A DNA stretch of 64,000 nt from Mayamaea pseudoterrestris (lineage: Eukaryota > Bacillariophyta > Bacillariophyceae > Sellaphorales > Sellaphoraceae): positions 1-64,000 of the forward strand of contig BROI01000005.1 of the NCBI GenBank assembly GCA_027923505.1. The letters are read 5' to 3'. Below the pieces are notes generated by a model. That model was not told the DNA's origin. It worked only from the letters and a program-made list of their open reading frames with translations, and did not search any database. How positions within the stretch are numbered: position 1 is the first letter of the stretch; each line of letters starts with the position of its first letter. Positions 30,762-42,010 of the stretch are shown one piece after another. A program made the position numbers and the translations under genes.

Positions 30762-31353
30762 TTAATACGCGGTCCCATCCGCAGGTTGACGAAGCTTTCG
30801 GTTCGCATCCGTCGTCATTTCCAAACGAATACCCGATAAGACTTGCTCAATTCCGTGGTTACGGTTCCAGTTCTTGGTGACATTGAGCTTCTTCTCCATG
30901 ACGATACCATGCTTGTCGACGCAAGCCATGTTGATCTTGGTGATGAAGCGAACCTGCGGAGGAACGGCAGGGTAGTTTGGCGGGCAGTGAATTCGGAGCT
31001 CGTACCAGCGATCAGCATAATATGTCTGTGATGCATTGGAAAAAATCATGTGCGGAGCGTGAGTATGTATTTGTATACAGTACTATGTAAAAACGGCGGA
31101 CGAGACCTCAAACGATTGACAAAAACAGCAAAACCGCAAGCCCATTCGTTTCATTACTCTCGCGTCGCAGTTTACTTACTCCAACGGGTCCCAAAATTCC
31201 TCCGTTCCAGTCCGTCAAGAAAGTGTCAGCAGGATCACTGAGTCCAAATGAAATGCTCATTTCTCCGTGACCCTTTTCGGATTTCTCCAGCTCCTCCAGC
31301 AGCTTGAAATTGCGTGGTACTACGACGACTTCACCAGCCGGAGTTTTCTGCAT
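30762..31353 (-). CDS. UBE2V: Ubiquitin-conjugating enzyme variant (UEV; Mms2/UBE2V type)
   Basis: Exon 1 (31180-31353) and exon 2 (30762-31025) join in phase 0 across a 154-nt GTAAGT...CAG intron, giving 145 residues, the exact family length. It shows VVVPRNFKLLEELEKSEKG, the WNGGILGP turn, a splice restoring TYYADRWYELRI, and NYPAVPPQVRFITKINM, and ends LRQPADGTAY. The HPN motif and the active-site Cys of true E2s are missing, as expected for a UEV. Such proteins pair with Ubc13 to build Lys63-linked ubiquitin chains in DNA-damage tolerance and signalling. It is convergent with NSRP1. Confidence 0.95.
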
Positions 31354-31631
31354 ATCTAATTAATAAGACTAAAATGAGAGAGTATTTCCGGTGCAAACTT
31401 GCGACAAAGATCAGCAACTACGGCGTGGAAGCAGGGAGGGTTGATGCTGTGTGGTCACTCTTCCATGGTCGAGCATTTTCCACGAGAATGCCTGTCGTAG
31501 CGGTTTCAAGCACTGTCGCAGCGGTTCTACTGTGACACGATTGCCGACAACCACAAAAATCAACAAGCATTTTGCATCGAACAAATAATTACGATACCCT
31601 CTGCCCATATATCTTGAGCTCGTTTACGAGC

Positions 31632-34600
31632 ATGGCTCCCGAAGGAAGTGGAAAGTACGTTTCTTGGGGTCATGTCCGAGCTTCTCCATCTGGATCCAGC
31701 TTGACTCATGCAACCGATGCCAAAAATGAGTGGCGCGAACGACACTTGACGTCGGATTCGATTCACGTTGCACCCCAAGGCTACGATCATGTTCATGGAC
31801 AGCAAGTGATAGACAAGGTTGATCAATCATATCTAGGTGGATCATCTGACAATACAGGAGAATATTCGGCTCCTACCTTTGAGGAGCAGCATGACTTTGG
31901 AACAGTACCGACCGGCGTTCCAGACGATGCACCAGTTGGATCGCTCCAGCAAAAGTGGAGGCTCCTTCCGTATTTCCTTAGCCTTCGCTCACTACTACGC
32001 CAACATATTGACTCCTTTGACCATTTCATTGAAAAAGAACTCAAGCAAATAGTATTTAGTCCATCCGCCCGCGAGATTCGCAGTGAGCATGACCCAAAGT
32101 TCTACTTGAGATATGAAGACATTTTCATTGGATCGCCTTCGGTCGACGAGGAATCCTTCAGCACGCAACCAATGACGCCATTTTACTGTCGGATCCGCGA
32201 CTGCACCTACTCGGCGCCCATTTATGTCACTGTGAGATATACGCGGGGACGGCAGATTGTTGTCAAGCGCAACGTTGTCATTGGGCGCATGCCAATCTTG
32301 CTGCGCAGCAAGCATTGCGTACTCAACCAACCGGAGCAAACAGAGGCGCAGCATAAAGAGTGTCCACATGATCCAGGTGGCTACTTTATTATCAAGGGAG
32401 TGGAAAAGGCAATCTTGATTCAGGAGCAGCTTTCCAAGAATCGAGTCATTTTGGAGGACGATCCAAAAGGAAACCTTATTGCGTCCATCACATCAGCCAC
32501 GCATGAGCGCAAGAGTAAGGCGTATGTTATCATGACGCATCGGACAGGGACAAGTGCCGGTCAAGTTTATTTGAAGCATAATACGCTCGGTGAAGATATT
32601 CCTGTGGCTATCGTCATGAAGGCCATGGGCGTGGAGACGGACTTGGAAATGGTGCAACTGGTGGGAAGCGAGCCAGAAATATTGAATGCCTTGGCGCTTT
32701 GCCTAGAGGCGCCCATTAAAGCTGGTGTTCATACGCAGGCACAGGCGTTGGCCTATATTGGTGCCAAGATACGGGGTGGTCAAAATAGCCGCGGCGGTGG
32801 CGGATTTGCGCAAACATCCTACCGCAAGCCGCTTAGCCCCGAGGATGAGGCGAGGGAGGTGTTGGCGTTTGTGGTACTCAGTCATGTGCCAGTGACAAAC
32901 TATGATTTTCGCATCAAGGCCATTTATATTGGTCATGTCATTCGTCGAGTGTTGCTGGTTCATTTGGGTAAGACGCCGCTGGACGACAAGGACTATTATG
33001 GTAACAAGCGGCTGGAGTTGGCTGGAAATTTGCTGAGTCTACTGTTTGAAGATCTTTTCAAGCTGTTCAACAAGGATCTGAAGCGACAGGCTGATCTGGT
33101 ATTATCGAAACCCAATCGAGCACAAGCTTTTGACGTTGTCAAGACGATTAGGCCTGATACAATTACGAATGGCTTGATCAATGCAATTGCGACGGGAAAC
33201 TGGGTGTTAAAGAGATTTCGCATGGACCGCGCTGGAGTTACGCAAGTCTTGTCGCGTCTTTCATACATGTCGGCATTGGGCATGATGACAAGAATTAATA
33301 GTCAGTTTGAGAAGACGCGCAAAGTTAGTGGGCCGCGATCATTGCAGACATCGCAATGGGGCATGCTTTGTCCGGCCGACACGCCAGAGGGGGAAGCATG
33401 CGGTTTGGTCAAAAACCTTGCTCTTTTGTCGCACATTACGACTGACGAAGCTGATACGCAACCGATCGAACGCCTCTGCATTGATTTGGGTGTAGAAGAT
33501 GTTCGAAGAATGTCTGGCCACGAAATTCATTCCGAGGAGTCTTTTCTTGTATTTCTCAATGGTCTTATACTTGGTGCGCACAAGAAACCGCATGAGCTAG
33601 TGCAGAATCTCCGTTTCATGAGGCGTCGGGGATTGGCTGGAGAATTTGTCTCCGTGCATATAAACGAAGGCCAGCGAGCTGTACATTTGGCGTCGGATGG
33701 TGGTCGCGTGTGCCGCCCCTTGCTAATTGTTGACCATGACACGGGCCGGCCAAAGCTAAAGCAAATGCATTTAGAGGCTCTTGCGATGAAGACAATAACC
33801 ATCCGCGATCTACTGAAGCAAGGCATTGTCGAGTATCTGGACTGCAACGAATCCAATAATGCGCTGATTGCCGTCACAGAGCGAGACCTCGAAGTCGCTA
33901 TCAAAAAGGGGCTTGATAATGTTAAAATGCGACACACTCACTTGGAAATTGATCCGTTTACGATTCTTGGCGTCGTTGGTGGTGTAATACCTTTTCCTCA
34001 TCACAATCAGTCTCCTCGCAACACTTATACGGTCGCCATGGCGAAACAGGCCATGGGAACTATCGCCTTGAACCAATACGAGCGCATGGATGGACTTATA
34101 TATACTCTTGTGTACCCTCAAAAGCCATTGGTGAAGAGTCGGACTTTGGATCTGGTAAATTTCGATAATATTCCCGGCGGACAGAATGCTGTCATTGCGG
34201 TAATGAGTTACAGCGGCTACGATGTAAGTAATAGATATTGTTTGCTCGTATGGTACACGCACGGGGAATATTATGATGACGTATGTCTCACTCTTTATCT
34301 TGGGGTTTTTTAGATTGAGGACGCAATCATTCTTAACAAGGCTTCTATCGATCGTGGATACGGTCGATGCATGGTCTTGCGCAAGCATCAGACTAGTGTT
34401 CGTCGCTATGCTAACGGAACAATGGACAGGTACGTGATGACCGGCACTACAGATAGGTCAGACTCCTCCGGCTTGCTGACATTGCACATATACACTCATC
34501 GTGCGCAGAACCTGCGGACCTCCGATCGGATATGTAGAAGGCGAAGCTGATAATCGCTACATTAAGTATCAGCCCATTGACAAGGATGGAATATGCCGCG

Positions 34601-35659
34601 TGGGAGAAGAGATGCGACCAGGCTTTGTCATGGTGAACAAGGAATCGCCCGCTGATACGACAACTAACATTGCCGGCAGCGAGTTTGGTTTCAATTCTGG
34701 CGGGTCGTCCGAACTTTCATATAAGCCGTCAAATTTGACCTACCGGAGCGCAGCGCCATCGTATGTTGACAAAGTCCTCATCACTTCGAATGAAAGCGAG
34801 CAGTTTCTAATCAAAGTAATGCTTCGTCAGGTTCGACGACCGGAGATTGGTGATAAATTTGCCTCTCGTCACGGACAGTAAGTCAAGTATGCATATCTAG
34901 GGCTTACGCGAGATATGGCTGATACTTATCATCCTTTTTTGCCTATTCTCTAGGAAAGGTGTTTGCGGCCTGATTGTACGAGAAGAAGATCTCCCCTTTG
35001 ACGAGAATGGTCATGTGCCGGACCTTATAATGAACCCTCATGGTTTCCCATCGCGGATGACAGTTGGTAAGCTATTGGAGCTTCTAGTTGGAAAAGCCGG
35101 TGTCTATTACGGTCGCCAAGGGTACTCGTCTGCATTTGGTGAAGAGTTTGGTTCTGCCGACACTGCAGCCGCTGCCTCCGAGATATTGATGCGAAATGGT
35201 CTAAACTACACGGGCAAAGACATACTCTACAGTGGAACGAATGGAGAACCATTGGACGCATACATATTCACTGGTCCAGTGTTTTATCAAAAGCTAAAGC
35301 ATATGGTGCTTGACAAGGCGCACTCGCGTGCTAGGGGTCCTCGCGCGGTTCTGACAAGACAGCCAACGGAGGGTCGAAGCCGAGACGGTGGACTCCGGCT
35401 TGGAGAGATGGAGCGCGATTGTCTTATTGCATACGGTGCATCGAACCTCATTATGGAGCGACTCATGCATTCCTCCGATGCGTTTTCTGCGAGCGTCTGC
35501 CTTGGTTGCGGTTTGATACAGTACCAGAACTGGTGTCAGATGTGTCGCTCTGGAGAGAAGGTATCAGATATCCGGCTACCATATGCGGCAAAGCTGTTGA
35601 TGCAGGAGCTGGCGTCCATGAACGTTGGTTGTCGCTTGCGTCTGGAGGATGATGTGTAG
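31632..35659 (+). CDS. RPC2: DNA-directed RNA polymerase III subunit RPC2 (second largest)
   Basis: Four exons: 31632-34223, 34314-34429, 34509-34877 and 34954-35659. Introns of 90, 79 and 76 nt (donors GTAAGT, GTACGT, GTAAGT) join in frame to 1,260 residues, slightly longer than the roughly 1,140 of yeast and animals owing to the N-terminal extension. The [13 protein letters not shown] and [19 protein letters not shown] blocks, [11 protein letters not shown], the [17 protein letters not shown] signature, [15 protein letters not shown] (spanning intron 1), RHGQKGVCGL (spanning intron 3) and the C-terminal zinc motif CLGC..CQMC all fit the RNA polymerase III beta-like subunit. It builds half of the active-centre cleft for 5S rRNA and tRNA transcription in the nucleus. 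I used the first ATG; the frame is open upstream without one. Confidence 0.96.
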
Positions 35660-36316
35660 CAAAGGCCCAAATTACTTAGCGCATATTGCGCCATGACATT
35701 GGGACGACTGTCCCTTTGAACATCTAAATCGAGGTGCAAAGAACTTACATCGATACATAGACTAGAATGATGATTTGCGAGACCTCATTGTTGTTCTTCT
35801 CTGAATTATTTTAAAATCACACAAAAGAATTTCGGTCGTTCCACCAGCCGGCTTGCTCGCAGAAACCTCTAAGTGACCGTCGGCTCGTTCCGTTGAAGTA
35901 ACCTTCACGCCGAAAGGGCTATAGTAAAATGTGTTTGGAAAGCGTGGAACGCGATTTATCGGAACGAGGCGTCTGGCACATGCATCCGACGACGACGAAA
36001 CTGCCGATGCAGTCAATCCATTCCAGTCATCATTCATTCGGCAGGAGCAAGGGACTTTCCATTCATCACTACTTCTAGTCGACGAAATTTACTTGAGAAG
36101 CAAATAGAAATCATTAAGTAGGCAGCAGACGACCATCGACTGACTCCTTGCGTGCAACTGAGCAACAACAACTCCTTCTCCCTTGGACTGCCTCCATCTT
36201 TTCCAATCCATTCGACCGTCCCGCAGCCAAAAAGCAAGACGAACTGTCGAGTCGAGTCGAGCGGAAGCAGCAATTAGCAGCAATCCTGAAAAATAATACT
36301 AGGAGCAGCAGCAGCA
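35660..36316. other. Intergenic between RPC2 and the PLC-like gene
   Basis: Holds the RPC2 3' end and the PLC-X gene's leader. One weak minus-strand frame (35762-36037) is listed separately; nothing else was recognised. Confidence 0.35.
35762..36037 (-). CDS. Small hypothetical protein, doubtful
   Basis: A 91-codon frame with no recognised domain. The middle (INRVPRFPNTFYYSPFGVKV) and the beta-like stretch TERADGHLEVSASKP look coding rather than random, but there is no leader, no partner exon that I could prove, and no family match. It could equally be a chance frame in the 657-base gap. Confidence 0.25.
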   Translation of the reverse strand: MNDDWNGLTASAVSSSSDACARRLVPINRVPRFPNTFYYSPFGVKVTSTERADGHLEVSASKPAGGTTEILLCDFKIIQRRTTMRSRKSSF

Positions 36317-37540
36317 ATGACTAAAAGTAGCAACGACACGCGCACCAAACATTCCAGACGCTTGCACGTCGACGATGATAACGACGAACAGATTGAAGCC
36401 ACCATTGCTGAATCTGCCAAGCCAAAGAGTCGCTCACGCTGCTGCTGCTATAGTCCCTGCTGTCTATTACTCATTGTCGCTCTGCTTGTCGCCATGGGTG
36501 GCTTGCTCATTTGGAAGTGCATGCCGGAGTCGAGCAAGTCTGTCGTGGAAAATATTGTCTCTAGTGGACTTGGTGGCAACACGACGAGTAGCAGCAGCAG
36601 CTCAAGTCAGTCGAGTACGCAGAATGCAGCAGCTACGCATGACGACGATAGTGCAAACACGCCACCCACCTTTGACTACTATCGCTGCACGAGCGAAAAT
36701 GACTGCTGCAACGGCGTTGACACCATTTGCGACTTGTCAGTCTCGCAAGTACTCTTTGCCGGCTTGCACAATGCCTACTCGAGCGTCGAGGATGGCTTTT
36801 TACTTGCTGGCAATCACGAATACAGTTTGGAATATGCCTTGCAGGCTGGCTTTCGCGCCATTAACGTGGATCTCGGCAACTGCAACGGCGAGTTGACACT
36901 GGTACACACCAAGTGCGAGCTTGGACGACGTGATCCATACACGGTCTTTGAGCATATCAATCTATTTCTTGACAAGCATCCTCGCGATTTACTACTCATT
37001 CCCATTCAAGTGAATAACGATGTCGACGAGCCGGTGGATTTGTGGGAGTTTTACTCAATACTTTCCTCGATTGACGGTTTTGTCGATCGCATGTACGTGC
37101 ACAACGAAACACTCTACTGGCCCACGATGCGGGAATTGATTGAATTAGACAAGCGTATTATTGTATTTGTCTACAATGCGCAAGTTTCGTGTCGCTACGC
37201 TGGCAGCTGTCCCGCTGGCTTGCATGACTGGTTTTTGTACGCGTCGGAAACGGTCTACGAGTTTGCGTCGGTGGATGATGTGACGGATGCAGCAGTGGCG
37301 TGTCCCTATGATCGGGGCGATGAAGGCTATGTTGACTTTTACGCGCTCAACATGTTTGTATCGGATCCACTGCCGAGCCGGGCGTCGTCGCAAGTGATTA
37401 ACCAACCAGATTTTTTGCAGAGTCACTTGGCAACGTGCGAAAGTGTGGTTGCGAGGAACGCCAGTGTCATTTTTATCGACTTTTGGGAGGAGGGAAACTT
37501 GGTGGACTTGGTGCAGACACATAATCAGCAACTTGGATAG
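36317..37540 (+). CDS. Membrane-anchored PLC-like phosphodiesterase (PI-PLC X-domain-like TIM barrel)
   Basis: A single exon of 407 residues. The cytosolic head ends in a cysteine cluster (RCCCYSPCC) beside one membrane segment (about 48-67), then a Ser-rich stalk and a PLC-like domain (about 118-405). LFAGLHNAYSS and LTLVHTKCELG carry His residues placed like the two catalytic His of PI-PLC X domains, and GFRAINVDLGNCNG is the usual acidic strand. The family includes fungal and plant secreted or tethered PLCXD-like proteins whose substrates are mostly unknown. The first Cys pair after the stalk (CTSENDCCNG) suggests an oxidising, extracytosolic location. Confidence 0.85.
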   Translation: MTKSSNDTRTKHSRRLHVDDDNDEQIEATIAESAKPKSRSRCCCYSPCCLLLIVALLVAMGGLLIWKCMPESSKSVVENIVSSGLGGNTTSSSSSSSQSSTQNAAATHDDDSANTPPTFDYYRCTSENDCCNGVDTICDLSVSQVLFAGLHNAYSSVEDGFLLAGNHEYSLEYALQAGFRAINVDLGNCNGELTLVHTKCELGRRDPYTVFEHINLFLDKHPRDLLLIPIQVNNDVDEPVDLWEFYSILSSIDGFVDRMYVHNETLYWPTMRELIELDKRIIVFVYNAQVSCRYAGSCPAGLHDWFLYASETVYEFASVDDVTDAAVACPYDRGDEGYVDFYALNMFVSDPLPSRASSQVINQPDFLQSHLATCESVVARNASVIFIDFWEEGNLVDLVQTHNQQLG

Positions 37541-38015
37541 ATACAGTGTGTGTGTGGATGTACTGTACATAGTGAGCGCTGTTATTGTAGCGTGCGGAGT
37601 GATTGGCGTCGATGCAGCAGACGGTGCGTTAGGCGCGCACCAACTACGAATTTAGAATATAAATGTGTATACAATAACACTAGAAAAAAGACATTATACT
37701 GTTAAGGCATACCTTGTATGAGCAGACACTGCGAGGTGCTAGCTGATCAGACTCGCCGACCTGCGCCGCTACAAGACTGCAGGCCAAGTCTGGGATCGAC
37801 ATGCAGTGGGCCGAACACCTGCAACACTTCAGTATAGGACCAGTCCATGGTCAAGTCGTTCTTTAAACCATCATCTTCCAGCTCAATCGTAAAATGACAA
37901 ATCTTGAATTCAAGAGAAGTACTTCTGCTGCTGCCAAGTGCCGTGCTGCACTGCTCCTGGTATGAAACCACTTCGCGTTGCCTCATAGTAGCGTCCTGTA
38001 GCCAAGAAAAGAAAG
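37541..38015. other. Intergenic; possible minus-strand coding fragments
   Basis: A 90-codon minus frame (37747-38019; contains CHFTIELEDDGLKNDLTMDW) looks partly coding but has no family match. It follows an acceptor-like ggctacag and could be an extra 3' exon of the gene at 38159-39090. Not firm enough to call. Confidence 0.3.
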
Positions 38016-38158
38016 TCATTTTGCTGAATGGTACAGGAGCATGTCCATTTGCTTGGAGGAACTGCCATAACCAGCAGGCTCATCCTCGTCAAGCGCGTCT
38101 TCATTGACATGCAACTGATGCAGGCTCGTCCTCGCCAAGCGCTAATCGCATGCAGTCA

Positions 38159-39090
38159 TCAAACAATACAACAACAATCACAGCACGCCTGCGTCGCAGG
38201 TACCAAAGTTGGCGGCTTGACTTGGAGCCCGGCAGGTAAAGTACCATTCTCAGTGGAGTCATGGTCACTGACTACTTGGTCCGCTGCATCATGCGAAAAG
38301 AGCTGGTCGTCAATATCGTCTGCCTGACCTACCAACGGACAGGGAACGCATTGGATAGCGGCAGGCTCTCCGTCATCAGGAAGGTCATCTTGTGGCGAGT
38401 TGGCCGATGAGTCGTCTATCAGTAGTCGACCTCCGTCATTGTCATCAACATCGTCAACATCATCAGTCGCCATCATGTCTCCAGAGGGTGCTTCGTCAGT
38501 CGCCAGTGGCGAGACACCCATGTCGTCGCCGCCGTCACTAAGTGCATCGACGCCCGCGTTGATTTCATCATTTGATGCAGTGCCACCATTGTCGACTGGG
38601 GCGTCGTTGGCAATGTCTTTGTGCGCATCGTCCACAGAGATCATTGTCAACAAGTCTTCAAGAATTTTTTCCCAACGAAATGTTGTCTGCAAATCATCGA
38701 CGATATGAAGAATCGAGTCAAGTCGGTCCTGCAGCTCCGGGGCACCATGTAAAATGTTGTCGTACATCAAACGCCGAGCTCTCAGGCGACGTCGTTGATT
38801 GCGTGTGGCCCAGACGTCAAGACACTCGACCAGAAACTCCACCCGAATGAAACGATGTGTATACTGCAAGTTTTGCATCGGTGGCAAATTGCTAACTCGA
38901 CTGATAAATTCGTGTAAACGCTCTATCAGAAGTAAAATGATGCATGCAAGATAGTAAGTATGTTCCGGGACAGATTCGTTAATGATATTGTGCGCGTGTC
39001 ATTTGAAGCAACTGTTGATCACAGTCAGCGTTTGTTGAATTTTGGTCAAGCAATCAGATAGACAGCCCGATACTCACCTGCAGGAGACAT
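38159..39090 (-). CDS. Unknown acidic protein with tiny first exon and C-terminal Cys cluster
   Basis: Exon 1 is only 13 nt (39078-39090, ATGTCTCCTGCAG) followed by a GTGAGT donor. Exon 2 (38159-38922) follows an acceptor after 155 nt and keeps frame, giving 258 residues that start MSPAERLHEFISRV. Residues about 1-110 are helical and basic (FLVECLDVWATRNQRRR, LQDRLDSILHIVDDLQ); the rest is Asp-rich and disordered, with DDVDDVDDNDGG. The reading ends CCDCCCIV, whose last four residues (CCIV) form a possible CaaX lipidation box. An alternative 3' end also fits: donor at 38203, acceptor before 38114 (89-nt intron) and a tail ending at 38016 with DEDEPAGYGSSSKQMDM. No family recognised. Confidence 0.6.
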
Positions 39091-39563
39091 GGTCGACTGA
39101 GGATGGCGTAAACAATGTCACAAGAATGGAGAAGTGAGCGCGAAATGTTAACAATGTATCGATTGCAAGAATATGAGCTTGGAAGATGCAGGTAGAGCAA
39201 CCTCTATCATTACCATTATATGTATGCTTGGCGTTCACAGTCAAGTCACTCCGCACGATCAGCCTCATCAAATGCTTCGCATGCATACCTTGTTCGACAT
39301 GATTGCTGTTTCAATGCTAGAAAATGATGCCTCATCATCAAAATTCTTGCTTGTCTCACTGTCGGCGAGCTGTCGAACGTGGTCCACACTGTCACCATTC
39401 ATGGGGCAATAGCAGCAACCCATGTGGCTTGGCGCTGCCATCATTTGCATTCGTTTCCGTCATATCAATGCCATGTGGCTTTATGACAGTGTACATGATC
39501 ATTTGTCGGCTTCATCATGGTGCAATGTGCAGCCTCGCGCATCCGTCTCGTCGTGTTCGCTTA

Positions 39564-39711
39564 TCGTGTCGTACCGGTTCCCAAAGATATAATACCGGTA
39601 CGATTTCTAAAGATCTCGCGCGAAACAAGTGCAGTCATTTTGGCGAAAGCGGTCATTTTCTAGTATAGAAGACATGCGAGGGACCGACGAGGGACCACAC
39701 CGGTACGACAC
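39564..39711. repeat. MITE-like short inverted repeat
   Basis: The left arm cgtgtcgtaccggt is matched in reverse complement by accggtacgacacc at the right (about 39698-39711). An inner perfect 10-bp hairpin (tcgtaccggt ... accggtacga, 39569-39603) overlaps the left arm. No coding capacity; a non-autonomous DNA element or its remnant is likely. Confidence 0.45.
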
Positions 39712-40603
39712 CAAACCGTCTTTGCGGTATTGACCGAAGCGAGAACGAAAGATGCGCGTCCCGACGCGAGAGAAAAGTGACAAGTACTTTGGACGTAAAT
39801 ATAGTGTTAACTATTACTCTTACTGGCCATAAAAGCATTAAATAGTCCACTTGAACTCTTGTAGGTTGCTAAACTGGGAATATATGATCCCAATAGAATT
39901 CTTCAATGACTTGAAAGGAACCTTGCTATTCGCATCCGTTTGCTTTGCAGCTTGCCACTTTGTGTCAGCCAATGCGCGCAAGGTAGTGTGCTCAATTCTA
40001 GAGGTGCACACTTGCACTCACTTTGAAACTCCCTCGCAAAGCTTGCAATCTTTTAATTGTTCACGCCAATGTCACTGGCACATTGGTGAAGTGGCCTCCA
40101 ATTGACTGACAGTGAGGCTGAAATCTGCCACCGTCAATTCGACGCCTGCCGGGCCTCGGAAAACCTCCAAACCAAAACCGGTGAATCAAGTAATCCAGCG
40201 GGTGGTATAGCCCGCAATGGCAAGGTACCGCTGGGCGCAGACAATGGCCCTGAATGCACCGTGTGGGCCTTAAATCAGAGCAGCGACAAGGATGGGAATG
40301 TTCTCGGAGGGCATGTCGGTCAATCCAATCAAGTACTTAAAGGAGGATCAGCAGTCAGAGTGAGTTTGATGCACCATTCAAAGAATCATCATTTGTCTCA
40401 ATGTAACGGGCAAGGAAGGAGGCCGTAGGGAGAATGACTCTGACAACTGGAAGGACTGCGGCGCTGCGGCAGGCGTGTCTGCTCCATGACGGCGGCCATG
40501 GTGAATTGCACTCACATTTATTTCCTTGTCAATAGCAGCATTGGAGGCGGCTTTTTAAAGATTTAAAGAACAAATGACAATGTTAGCAACAACAAGATGT
40601 GCG

Positions 40604-40988
40604 TGTTGGTTTTGACGAACGTTTGATGCTGCTGCTGCGAGTTGATTTTGGCACATTGACACAACTCTCCTTGATTAAAGTTGTAACTTGTTGTCATTAT
40701 GTATGATCAAATGAAACTGCCTTTGTCTGTCGCTTCTCCATGGTTCGACTGCATGTCTGTGATGTTCGACGTTCGACTACCGCTGGCCGCTGCGGGCGTC
40801 GATGCTGAGGCGCGCCATTCATGTTATTTGCTGCGCTGAGGTGCGTCACACTATGTATTGCCATGGAGGTGCGTAGGTTGTTGTCGCCGTTTTCTATTCT
40901 CCTTTTGCTTGTTGTGTTTGTTGTCGAACGTTCGATGCTGTTGCTGATGCTGGTTTCCTGTTTGCTGGTTGATTTCGGCACATGACAC
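40604..40988. repeat. Imperfect direct duplication
   Basis: The segment at 40604-40665 (gaacgtttgatgctgctgct ... gttgattttggcac) is echoed at 40914-40988 (gaacgttcgatgctgttgct ... gttgatttcggcac), with a short insertion in the second copy. Non-coding in all frames I could judge. Confidence 0.5.
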
Positions 40989-41040
40989 GATTTGTGTGGA
41001 TGGCTGTTCATGCACGCACGTCGCACCATCTCCCGAGTCA

Positions 41041-41156
41041 GCGGGCGCCCGCTCGCGCGCTTCGAGGGACCTGCGGTCCCCCGGGGGACCGTCCGGCTTA
41101 GAGCGGATGCACAGAGGAGCCCGCCCTAGGGACTACCCGTAGGATACCTACGGGTA
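41041..41156. repeat. Cluster of perfect palindromes
   Basis: Four palindromes lie in 116 bases: gcgggcgcccgc (41041-41052), an 18-bp one centred on cccccggggg (41074-41091), ccctaggg (41124-41131), and tacccgtagg-ata-cctacgggta (41134-41156). GC content is far above the surroundings. It may be a structured transposon end or a replication or transcription signal of the adjacent retroelement. Confidence 0.6.
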
Positions 41157-41960
41157 CAGTAGCAGACACAGTTTGGATGACATTGAGATTGCCGCTAGGA
41201 CATTGAGACTGCTGCTGCGACACTTGGACATCCCTCCAAGCCATCGGTTTTCAGCGGCAAGCCATTCCTTTCGGATCAGCTCTTGCACCCTTGTTAGCAA
41301 TAGCATCTCCGTTTTTGTTTCTCGCCTGTAGCTTCAAACCGCTTTCTTTTCCTCATCATCATCATCATGCTCGTTCGTCTCCACTTTCCTTCCCTTGCTG
41401 AGTTCGGGGGTGCTCCTGTGGCCCTTTCATGGCCGGAGGAGATTTCCTTGCCGACCACGTGGCTGGGAACGGACAATGTTCTTGAGTCAGTGGAATTGCC
41501 GTCGTCTTCCTCGCTCAATACTCGGGATCCCCGCGTGGCAAAGACTATTACAGCATCGGCTTCCGCCGCGCTCTTTGAGTCCGCCATTACGCCATTACGT
41601 CCACCAGGCGAGTCGCCTCTATTGGACCAGCTGTTACCAGCGTCGGCGCCGCCCGACAAACGCATCCTCGATGCTACTCGCCCTCATGCTCGCGCTCCAA
41701 AGCGCCAAAAGCATCAGCATCCAATGTCAACTCATCTGAGTGCTGAACGGATCGACAAAGATATCAGTAAGTTGCCGCCCTCTCTAGTTCCTTCCCCATC
41801 CATCCCATCCGCCACCAACACGCCCAGTCCATCCGCCAAGCCACCTTCCATCTACTGGGAATCATTCCAGCAGATCCATCGCACTCCTAGTGCTGTTACG
41901 CCATCAACCGACCAGTCTCGGCCAGCGCCATCCATCTCGTCCTCTCGTTCTGTTGCCATC

Positions 41961-42010
<50 letters not shown>
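41961..42010 (+). repeat. (AAC)n microsatellite, poly-Asn
   Basis: About 17 tandem aac units inside the gag-like part of the tyrosine-recombinase retroelement, read as an Asn run. Confidence 0.95.

Larger units (their letters stand above)
39091..41029. other. Gene-poor repeat-bearing spacer
   Basis: Nearly 2 kb without a supported gene. Frames of 60-114 codons on both strands have no domains. It holds a MITE-like inverted repeat (39564-39711) and an imperfect direct duplication (40604-40665 and 40914-40988). It leads into the palindrome cluster and the tyrosine-recombinase retroelement, and may be the decayed flank of mobile DNA. Confidence 0.45.

Noticed and set aside
38159-38922. PPP4R2 (phosphatase 4 regulatory subunit) identity for the acidic protein
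   Set aside because: Helical head plus acidic tail is similar in layout, but the conserved PPP4R2 motifs are not visible.
40102-40428. 108-codon plus-strand frame in the gene-poor spacer
   Set aside because: No domain and no supporting exon structure; likely chance or an old mobile-element remnant.
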